Shown piece by piece: positions 7,196-12,477 of a stretch of DNA of 12,477 bases (the stretch's first letter is position 1; each line of letters starts with the position of its first letter). Source of the stretch: Treponema sp. (GTDB lineage: Bacteria > Spirochaetota > Spirochaetia > Treponematales > Breznakiellaceae). Position numbers and translations under genes: made by a program. The notes under the pieces were generated by a model. That model did not search any database. It saw only the letters and a program-made list of their open reading frames with translations, and was not told where the DNA came from. The stretch spans positions 1 to 12,477 of the forward strand of contig JAITNU010000109.1 of assembly GCA_031290325.1 (NCBI GenBank), read 5' to 3'.

Positions 7196-7330
7196 ATAGG
7201 CGTGGGAATGAGGTGCGGGGAGTGGAAAAAGCCATCAAATAACGAAACTCCTCAGTCCTGCTTCCTCACTGCTCATTTTATTCAGTATATTTATTAGTAA
7301 GATATTAAATTTACGGAAAGGAGTATATAA
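7196..7330 (+). other. grpE-dnaK intergenic region
   Basis: This 135-bp gap contains no gene. It holds CCTCACTGCTCA (7264-7275), nearly the same as a word upstream of murB; the 9-mer TTAGTAAGA (7294-7302), shared with the grpE leader; and the dnaK ribosome binding site AAAGGAG (7317-7323). An AT-rich stretch at 7283-7306 contains -10-like words (TATATT, GATATT) but no good -35 box, so a separate dnaK promoter is possible but not shown. No GC-rich hairpin with a T-run is present, so read-through from grpE is expected. Confidence 0.5.
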
Positions 7331-9235
7331 ATGGGTAAAATAATTGGCATTGACCTGGGTACTACTAATTCCTGTGTGTCCGTTCTTGAAGGCGGTGAAC
7401 CTATCGTTATTCAGAATTCCGAAGGCGGACGGACTACTCCCTCTATTGTGGGTTTCACTAGCAAGGGGGAGCGGGTTGTGGGGCAGCCAGCGAAAAACCA
7501 GATGATCACCAATCCGGAAAACACGGTGTATTCCATAAAAAGGTTTATGGGCCGCCGGTATTCCGAAGTGGGGAATGAAATGAAACTGGTCCCCTACAAT
7601 GTAGCAGAACAGGGGGACGATGTCCGGGTGGATATTGATGGGAAGAAGTATTCTCCCCAGGAAATATCCGCCTTTGTGCTTCAAAAGATGAAGAAGACTG
7701 CCGAGGATTACCTGGGCGAGACGGTTACCGAAGCGGTCATCACCGTACCGGCTTACTTCAACGATGCCCAGCGGCAGGCAACCAAAGACGCAGGAAAGAT
7801 CGCGGGTCTGGATGTTAAGCGTATCATCAACGAACCCACTGCCGCGTCGTTGGCCTTCGGCTTCAACAAGGATCAGAAAAAGGAAAAGACTATCGCCGTG
7901 TATGACCTGGGAGGCGGTACCTTTGATGTTTCCATTCTGGAACTGGGGGAAGGGGTCTTTGAGGTCAAGTCCACCAATGGGGATACCCATCTTGGGGGGG
8001 ATGATTTTGACCGCCGGATCATGGAATGGCTTATCGCGGAGTTCAAGAAGGATTCGGGGATCGATTTGGGCCAGGACCGTATGGCCCTGCAGCGGCTCCG
8101 GGAGGCTGCTGAAAAGGCCAAGATCGAGCTTTCCGCCATGCAGACCACGGAGATAAACCTTCCCTTTATCACCGCGGATCAATCCGGTCCCAAGCACCTC
8201 CAGAAAACCCTGACCAGGGCGAAATTTGAACAGATGGTATCGGACCTGCTTGAACGGTCCAAAGATCCTTGTAAGAAGGCCCTGGCAGATGCACAGCTTA
8301 CAGCCGAGCAGATCGATGAGGTCATCCTCGTGGGCGGTTCCACCCGGATCCCTGCGGTTCAGCAGATCGTCAAGGAACTGTTCAAAAAGGAACCCAACAA
8401 GGGGGTCAACCCCGATGAGGCGGTTGCCATTGGCGCGGCTATTCAGGGCGGTATCCTTGGTGGGGATGTCAAGGATGTGCTCCTCCTGGACGTAACGCCC
8501 CTTTCCCTGGGGATCGAAACCCTGGGCGGGGTCATGACCAAACTCATTCCCCGGAATACCACGATTCCCACCCGGAAGAGCCAGATATTCTCCACCGCTG
8601 CGGATAGTCAGACCGCGGTTTCCATTCAGGTGCTCCAGGTAGAACGGGAAATGGCGAACCAGAACCGGACCCTGGGCCGTTTTGACCTGGTAGGCATTCC
8701 TCCGGCACCCCGGGGTGTTCCCCAGATTGAGGTTACCTTTGATATCGATGCCAACGGCATTGTCCACGTATCTGCCAAGGACCTGGGAACCGGTAAGGAG
8801 CAGAAGATCCGCATCGAGAGTTCTTCCGGGCTTTCGGAGACCGACATTGACCGCATGGTGAAGGAAGCGGAACTCCATGCCGAAGAAGACCGGAAGGAGC
8901 GGGAAAAGGCAGAGGTCCGGAACGAAGCGGACACCATGATCTACAGCACCGAGAAGAACATCCAGGAGCTGGGGGACAAGGTAAACCCGCAGGATAAAGC
9001 CAAGGTGGAAGAGGCCATTGCGGAGCTGCGCCGCAGTTTGGAGGCGGGAGATATCCAGTCCATCAAGGACAAGACCGAGGCCCTGAAGCAGGTTTCCTAC
9101 AAGATCGCCGAAGAGGTATACAAACAGACCGGCGCCCAGCAGCAGGGACCTGAAGCTCCCGGGGGGAATGCCTCCCAGGGTGACCATACCAAGAGCGCGG
9201 AAGACGCGGATTACGAAGTAGTAGACGATAAATAA
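7331..9235 (+). CDS. dnaK: Chaperone protein DnaK (Hsp70)
   Basis: The 634-residue Hsp70 binds exposed hydrophobic peptides in an ATP-dependent way in the cytoplasm. The ATPase domain (1 to about 380) shows all three Hsp70 signatures: IGIDLGTTNSCVSVLEG (5-21), the phosphate-2 motif VYDLGGGTFDVSILEL near 189-204, and VILVGGSTRIPAV near 330-342. The interdomain linker DVLLLDVTPLSLGIET is intact, followed by the substrate-binding domain (GIPPAPRGVPQIEVTFDIDANGI) and a helical lid. The tail ends Asp/Glu-rich (DADYEVVDDK), as in bacterial DnaK. The ATG has a strong AAAGGAG seven bases upstream. dnaJ follows after 13 bp. A 673-codon frame runs open on the opposite strand over the whole gene; I treat it as an artefact of the strong codon bias of dnaK. 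Confidence 0.98.
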   Translation: MGKIIGIDLGTTNSCVSVLEGGEPIVIQNSEGGRTTPSIVGFTSKGERVVGQPAKNQMITNPENTVYSIKRFMGRRYSEVGNEMKLVPYNVAEQGDDVRVDIDGKKYSPQEISAFVLQKMKKTAEDYLGETVTEAVITVPAYFNDAQRQATKDAGKIAGLDVKRIINEPTAASLAFGFNKDQKKEKTIAVYDLGGGTFDVSILELGEGVFEVKSTNGDTHLGGDDFDRRIMEWLIAEFKKDSGIDLGQDRMALQRLREAAEKAKIELSAMQTTEINLPFITADQSGPKHLQKTLTRAKFEQMVSDLLERSKDPCKKALADAQLTAEQIDEVILVGGSTRIPAVQQIVKELFKKEPNKGVNPDEAVAIGAAIQGGILGGDVKDVLLLDVTPLSLGIETLGGVMTKLIPRNTTIPTRKSQIFSTAADSQTAVSIQVLQVEREMANQNRTLGRFDLVGIPPAPRGVPQIEVTFDIDANGIVHVSAKDLGTGKEQKIRIESSSGLSETDIDRMVKEAELHAEEDRKEREKAEVRNEADTMIYSTEKNIQELGDKVNPQDKAKVEEAIAELRRSLEAGDIQSIKDKTEALKQVSYKIAEEVYKQTGAQQQGPEAPGGNASQGDHTKSAEDADYEVVDDK

Positions 9236-9248
9236 AAGGGATAGTGCC

Positions 9249-10376
9249 GTGGCCAAGCGTGATTACTACGAAGTGCTGGGAGTGCAGAAAGGCGCCTCTA
9301 AGGATGATATAAAGAAAGCATACCGAAAGCTTGCCATCCAATATCACCCGGATAAGAATCCGGGGAATAAAGAAGCGGAGGAAAAATTTAAGGAGGCCAC
9401 CGAAGCGTACGAGATCCTCTCGGATGACCAGAAAAAAGCCGCTTATGATCAATTCGGATTTGCCGGCGTTGAAGGTATGGGAGGTGGTCAGCAGGACTAT
9501 TCTCAAGTCTTCCGGGGCTTTGAGGACATCTTCGGGGACTTCTCCGGGATCTTCGATACCTTCTTCGGTAGTGGTAGCGGTGGCCGCCGTTCTTCCGGCA
9601 GCGGGGGAGGATCCCGCCGGGGGGCTAATCTCCGGTACGATATCGACATACCTTTCAAGGATGCGATCTTTGGCACCAAAGTGGAGATCCAATACTCCCG
9701 GAATGAATCCTGTCCTGTCTGTAAAGGAACCGGGGCAGCTAATGGATCGGGCAAGAAAGTCTGTCCCACCTGTGCCGGTTCCGGGCAGGTACGGCACAGT
9801 CAGGGCTTTTTCTCGATGGCTTCCACCTGCCCCGGGTGCGGTGGTGAAGGGTATATCATCGAGCAGCCCTGTAAAGAATGTGGCGGCTCAGGGACCCAGA
9901 AGAAACGGCAGAAAATTATGGTTACTATCCCGGCGGGGGTAGAAAACGGCAAACAGGTGAACATCCCCCGCCAGGGAGACGCCGGGCCTAATGGTGGACC
10001 CGCAGGGGACCTTTATGTGGTTATCCGCGTTCAGCCCCATGAGTATTTTGAACGCCAGGATATGGACATATACTGCGCCGTACCTATTTCCATAACCCAG
10101 GCCGCGCTGGGGGCGGACATTCATGTAACAAGCCTGGAGGGTAAAACCATTAAGGTCAAGATCCCCGCTGGGAGTCAAAGCGGAAAAATGCTCCGCATCC
10201 GGGACGAAGGGGTCCCCTCAGGTGGACACCGGGGAAACCTGTACATAAAGCTCATAGTCCAGATTCCTGCGAAACTTTCCAAAGAGGGTAGGAAATTAAT
10301 GGAAGAACTTGCCAGAATTGAGGGTGAAGAAGATGCGCCCAAGCCCATCCCGCTTGCGGAATTGGCAGCGCGATGA
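9249..10376 (+). CDS. dnaJ: Chaperone protein DnaJ (Hsp40, type I)
   Basis: The 375-residue DnaJ delivers substrates to DnaK and stimulates its ATPase. The J domain is residues 1-70 with the essential HPD at 33-35 (QYHPDKN). A Gly/Phe-rich region follows (FRGFEDIFGDFSGIFDTFFG, then a Gly/Ser/Arg-rich stretch). The zinc region at about 155-216 has all four CxxCxGxG repeats: CPVCKGTG, CPTCAGSG, CPGCGGEG and CKECGGSG, so two zinc ions can bind. The C-terminal substrate-binding beta domains include GDLYVVIRVQPHEYFERQ and the family HRGNLYIK motif. The start is GTG, giving MAKRDYYEVLGV, the normal DnaJ N-terminus; AAGGGA lies seven bases upstream. It is 13 bp downstream of dnaK, and its stop codon overlaps the next gene's start. 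No residue needed for function appears to be missing. Confidence 0.97.
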   Translation: MAKRDYYEVLGVQKGASKDDIKKAYRKLAIQYHPDKNPGNKEAEEKFKEATEAYEILSDDQKKAAYDQFGFAGVEGMGGGQQDYSQVFRGFEDIFGDFSGIFDTFFGSGSGGRRSSGSGGGSRRGANLRYDIDIPFKDAIFGTKVEIQYSRNESCPVCKGTGAANGSGKKVCPTCAGSGQVRHSQGFFSMASTCPGCGGEGYIIEQPCKECGGSGTQKKRQKIMVTIPAGVENGKQVNIPRQGDAGPNGGPAGDLYVVIRVQPHEYFERQDMDIYCAVPISITQAALGADIHVTSLEGKTIKVKIPAGSQSGKMLRIRDEGVPSGGHRGNLYIKLIVQIPAKLSKEGRKLMEELARIEGEEDAPKPIPLAELAAR

Positions 10377-11116
10377 AATCACAACAGCCCTTCAGGGTCC
10401 TCTATCAGGATGATTGCATCGTAGCCGTGAATAAGGCCGCTGGTATTGCGGTAAGCGCCGACCGGTGGGATGATACAAAGGAGCGCCTGGATAAACTCCT
10501 GGCCACCGCGTTTGACCGGGTTTTTATGGTTCACCGGATCGACCGGGATACATCGGGGCTAGTGGTGTTCGCGCTGGATAGGGAAACCCATAAGCAGCTT
10601 TCCAGGGCCTTTGAAGAACATCAGGTACAAAAACGCTATATTGCCGTGGTCCATGGACGGCCTTGCTGGAAAGAGACCAGTTGCGAGCTTCCCCTGGTGC
10701 TGGATGGGGATAAACAGCACCGGACCATCATTGATAAATACCGGGGGAAACAATCTGGTACCCGGTTTCGGGTGCTGGGAAACGCGGGAAACTACAGTGT
10801 CATAGAAGCGCTGCCTGAAACAGGGCGGACCCATCAGATTCGGGTACACCTCAGCAGTTTGGGACATCCGGTGGTCTGCGATCCCCTCTACGGCACGGTA
10901 AAGCCGGTGCTGCTTTCCTCATTTAAACGGGGGTGGCGTGGCGACCCCCTGGAAGAACGGCCCCTCCTCGGGCGGCTCGGCCTTCATGCTGCAGAACTCG
11001 TCATCCCCGGGTATCACGGGAAAACAGGGGAAAACCTCGTCTTGAACGCGCCGCTTCCCCGGGATCTGAGTGCCCTCATCAACCAAATGGAAAAAAACTT
11101 TACGGTTCTCGGATAA
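10373..11116 (+). CDS. RluA-family pseudouridine synthase
   Basis: The 247-residue protein should convert a uridine in structured RNA to pseudouridine. The catalytic motif is MVHRIDRDTSGLVVFA, with the catalytic Asp at residue 57 (HRID, as in HRLDxxTSG of RluA/RluD). The second family motif, PETGRTHQIRVHLSSLGHPV, supplies the conserved Arg and the RNA-binding segment, followed by DPLYG. There is no N-terminal S4 domain, so it resembles the RluA type more than RluB/C/D. The substrate, 23S rRNA or tRNA, cannot be told from sequence. Its ATG overlaps the dnaJ TGA (ATGA, 4-bp overlap), so translation is probably coupled and the gene should be expressed with the heat-shock cluster. Its last 17 bp overlap the 3' end of murB on the other strand. 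It appears complete and intact. Confidence 0.9.
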   Translation: MKSQQPFRVLYQDDCIVAVNKAAGIAVSADRWDDTKERLDKLLATAFDRVFMVHRIDRDTSGLVVFALDRETHKQLSRAFEEHQVQKRYIAVVHGRPCWKETSCELPLVLDGDKQHRTIIDKYRGKQSGTRFRVLGNAGNYSVIEALPETGRTHQIRVHLSSLGHPVVCDPLYGTVKPVLLSSFKRGWRGDPLEERPLLGRLGLHAAELVIPGYHGKTGENLVLNAPLPRDLSALINQMEKNFTVLG

Positions 11117-12044
11117 AGGTTTTGTCTTCCCAATCCCCCACAAAGAGCAGCTCCGGTTCTAAGACAAGACCCAAGGCGGCTTTTGTTTTTTTCATGATAA
11201 GTTCTACGAGGACGCGGATATCCGTGGCAGTGGCAATGCCCGTATTGATGATGATATTGCCGTGCCAGGGGGCCACCGCAGCCCCACCAACAATGAGACC
11301 CCGCAGGCCCAGCTCGTCGATGAGCTTTCCCGTGGGCTTGCCAAAGGCCCGGTTATTCTTAAAGGCCGAGCCGGCCGAGGGGAAACGATAGTGCCCTTTG
11401 GATTCCCGATCCCTGCAGTATGCCTCCATATCGCGCCGTATAGCAAGCCTGGGCCGTTTGTGCAGGGTGAAGCAGGCGGAGAGGATCAATACCGTTCGTC
11501 CCTGAAAAGGGCTTTTTTTATACCCGTAATCCGCCGCGTTAAAGGGTAAGCGCACCTGATTCCAGGACTCATCGATAATGGTGGTTTCAAGTAATACATC
11601 GGAGACTGACTTTTCATAACACCGGGCATTCATCCAGAGGGCGCCTCCTATGGAACCGGGCATACCAGCAAGAAATTCCAGCCCCCCCCAATCTTGCCCG
11701 GCTGCGGCGCTCACCGCATCATCGACCACGGTACCTGAACGGATGAGGACAGCGCCGTTATCTGGGAAAAAATCGCAGCCTGCCCACGCGGACGTATCCA
11801 GGACAATGCCCCGGATACCCTGGTCGGAGACCACGAGATTTGCCCCAGCCCCCAGGATAAAGACCGGGATACCCTCGGACCGGGCAATACCCAGCAGGCT
11901 CGCGGCGTATTCAGGAAAGCAATCCCCCTGGGGTCGCACCCACACATCCGCAGGACCGCCTACCTTAAAGGTGGTATGCCCCGCCATAGGCTCATCATAC
12001 CGGAGCTGCCCGGTAAATCCCGTTTCAGTGTTGATTTTTTCCAT
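11100..12044 (-). CDS. murB: UDP-N-acetylenolpyruvoylglucosamine reductase MurB
   Basis: MurB is the FAD enzyme that uses NADPH to reduce enolpyruvyl-UDP-GlcNAc to UDP-MurNAc for peptidoglycan. Counting from the ATG complementary to 12042-12044 (314 residues): FAD-binding motifs are GHTTFKVGGPAD (22-33), LGAGANLVVSDQG (64-76) and FLAGMPGSIGGALWMNA (124-140); the proton donor Ser is S226 in FPSAGSAFKN; the late Glu is E298 in LEPELLFVG, equal to E. coli E325. The layout without the long E. coli-type insertion fits the shorter (type II-like) class. An in-frame ATG seven codons upstream (12063-12065) would give 321 residues, but it has no Shine-Dalgarno and lies only 8 bp after a TATAAT box. The chosen ATG follows a weak GGAAA and starts MEKINTETGF. 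The start choice is moderately sure; the function is secure. It is convergent with the pseudouridine synthase gene. Confidence 0.92.
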   Translation of the reverse strand: MEKINTETGFTGQLRYDEPMAGHTTFKVGGPADVWVRPQGDCFPEYAASLLGIARSEGIPVFILGAGANLVVSDQGIRGIVLDTSAWAGCDFFPDNGAVLIRSGTVVDDAVSAAAGQDWGGLEFLAGMPGSIGGALWMNARCYEKSVSDVLLETTIIDESWNQVRLPFNAADYGYKKSPFQGRTVLILSACFTLHKRPRLAIRRDMEAYCRDRESKGHYRFPSAGSAFKNNRAFGKPTGKLIDELGLRGLIVGGAAVAPWHGNIIINTGIATATDIRVLVELIMKKTKAALGLVLEPELLFVGDWEDKTFIREP

Positions 12045-12073
12045 TAATTTCCGTAAAGTATGCATAGTTACTG

Positions 12074-12079
12074 ATTATA
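12074..12079 (-). promoter_or_regulatory. Perfect -10 box upstream of murB
   Basis: On the minus strand TATAAT (complement of 12074-12079) lies 8 bp before the upstream ATG and 29 bp before the chosen one. The expected transcription start is at about the first base of the upstream ATG. The -35 region at 17-bp spacing is poor (TACTCA), so an activator or another sigma factor could be involved, or the match could be chance. Confidence 0.4.
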
Positions 12080-12220
12080 TAGTGAGTCGTAAGCCGTGAG
12101 TAGTGAGGGTTATGGGGTTCGTGGTTCAGCGCGATTTTTCGAATAAAGGCCATATTTTCCGGGGCATTTAATCCTATCAAAAATAAGTGTTTTGGTGTCA
12201 TAATTGGCAGGTAAGGGGTA

Positions 12221-12250
12221 TTGCTTTTGTTGTTAAAAAAAATATATAGT
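12221..12250 (+). promoter_or_regulatory. Possible promoter for the lipoprotein gene
   Basis: TTGCTT (12221-12226) and TATAGT (12245-12250, 5/6 match to TATAAT) are separated by 18 bp of AT-rich sequence including a run of eight A. The -35 match is weak (3/6). Transcription would start near 12257, giving an mRNA leader of about 120 nt that begins just before the inverted repeat at 12264. Confidence 0.4.
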
Positions 12251-12263
12251 TAAATACCTGTTT

Positions 12264-12350
12264 TGGTAAGGAGTGCAAGCCATAATTGCGATAGGTGTCG
12301 ATGAAAAAATGGGTGGTGATCCACAAAGATTTTTTTATGCCCCCTTACCA
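12264..12350 (+). promoter_or_regulatory. Structured mRNA leader, candidate cis-regulatory RNA
   Basis: An outer stem pairs TGGTAAGG (12264-12271) with CCTTACCA (12343-12350), and can extend inward with one mismatch and one bulge. Inside it lie two hairpins: GCAA/TTGC (12275-12278 with 12286-12289, 7-nt loop) and a longer one in which AAAAAAT (12304-12310) pairs with ATTTTTT (12329-12335) and GTGG (12313-12316) with CCAC (12321-12324) around a TGAT loop. It does not match a riboswitch class I can recall (purine, c-di-GMP, fluoride, TPP). The fold was worked out by eye; no energy or covariation was computed. Confidence 0.35.
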
Positions 12351-12379
12351 GACTGGTTTAAAATTTTGGAGGAAAAAGA

Positions 12380-12477
12380 ATGAGGATTATGTTAAGTGGC
12401 ATTACGATTTTGGCTGTAATGCTCACCGTCTTTTCGGGCTGTTATCAGGAAGTGGAACTGGACCCCCGTCAGCCGGG
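12380..12477 (+). CDS. Lipoprotein, N-terminal part (cut by window end)
   Basis: Only the first 32 codons are inside the window. They encode a type II signal peptide: a short basic start (MRI), the hydrophobic segment MLSGITILAVMLTVF, and the lipobox FSGC, so the mature protein would begin at Cys21 (Cys-Tyr-Gln-Glu-Val-Glu) and carry a lipid anchor. The acidic residues after Cys (Glu-Val-Glu-Leu-Asp) are compatible with export beyond the inner membrane in spirochaetes, but this is inference. A strong Shine-Dalgarno, GGAGG (12368-12372), precedes the ATG by 7 nt. The function cannot be known from this fragment. It is transcribed away from murB, behind a leader of about 120 nt with repeats and possible RNA structure. 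Confidence 0.85.
   Translation, partial: MRIMLSGITILAVMLTVFSGCYQEVELDPRQP

Larger units (their letters stand above)
12066..12379. other. murB-lipoprotein intergenic region with reordered repeats
   Basis: These 314 bp lie between divergent genes and contain no convincing gene. The part next to murB (12066-12120) has its -10 box and a GTGAGT-rich stretch. The part from 12188 on contains words present twice in different order: TGTTTTGGT (12188, 12259), CATAATTG (12199, 12281), GGTAAGGRGT (12210, 12265) and GGTGTC (12194, 12294), followed by the structured leader of the lipoprotein gene. A frame opening at ATG 12301 runs to the window end but is judged a shadow. Confidence 0.6.

Noticed and set aside
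7235..9256. A 673-codon open frame on the minus strand covering all of dnaK
   Set aside because: Long antisense frames over dnaK are a known side effect of its codon bias. This one starts at a TTG within the dnaJ start region with no ribosome binding site, and its product is low-complexity Leu/Gly/Arg-rich without recognisable domains.
12205..12226. A possible sigma-54 promoter (GG at 12210-12211, TTGC at 12221-12224)
   Set aside because: The spacing between GG and GC is 11 rather than the required 10, and the rest of the -24 box does not match.
12301..12477. A frame from ATG 12301 open to the window end, overlapping the lipoprotein gene in another frame
   Set aside because: The part overlapping the lipoprotein reads like an out-of-frame shadow (GSGTGPPSAG), only a weak AGGTG precedes it, and the lipoprotein frame has GGAGG and a lipobox. 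A short leader peptide cannot be fully excluded.

Overview
The window looks like chromosomal DNA from a spirochaete, most likely a free-living or gut Treponema; the moderately GC-rich termite-gut treponemes are the closest match I can recall. This rests on family resemblance and gene content (dCache-type chemoreceptor, lipoprotein with a loose lipobox, RNase II-family enzyme, PDDEXK_9 protein), not on a database search. No tRNA, rRNA, CRISPR array, insertion sequence or integrase is visible. Most of the window is housekeeping sequence.

Layout. 1-528 (+): 3' end of a PD-(D/E)XK nuclease-like protein, cut by the window edge. 543-2222 (-): sigma-54 gene rpoN followed by a short ribosome hibernation factor (hpf), the classic rpoN-hpf pair. 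2223-2414: divergent promoter region with one good sigma-70 promoter per direction and a 14-bp perfect palindrome. 2415-4577 (+): methyl-accepting chemotaxis protein, starting at an internal ATG rather than at the upstream TTG, which lies inside the promoter. 4592-6421 (-): RNase II-family exoribonuclease with an intact catalytic centre. 6422-6595: second divergent region. 6596-11116 (+): heat-shock cluster grpE-dnaK-dnaJ, with an RluA-family pseudouridine synthase overlapping the dnaJ stop codon (ATGA). 11042/11100-12065 region (-): murB, tail-to-tail with the pseudouridine synthase and overlapping it by 17 bp. 12066-12379: a long intergenic region. 12380-12477 (+): 5' end of a lipoprotein gene, cut by the window edge.

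How the genes work together. GrpE, DnaK and DnaJ form the Hsp70 folding machine; the coupled pseudouridine synthase modifies an RNA, probably rRNA. RpoN and HPF are the usual nutrient/stress pair. The RNase, MurB and the chemoreceptor are separate units.

The least explained sequence is non-coding. The lipoprotein leader (12188-12357) has short words repeated in a different order and can fold into a closed structure with two inner hairpins next to an alternative pairing, which may be an undescribed cis-regulatory RNA or operator cluster. The grpE and dnaK leaders share a 9-mer, palindromic at grpE, and I found no CIRCE element there. The 14-bp palindrome upstream of the chemoreceptor promoter looks like a regulator site.
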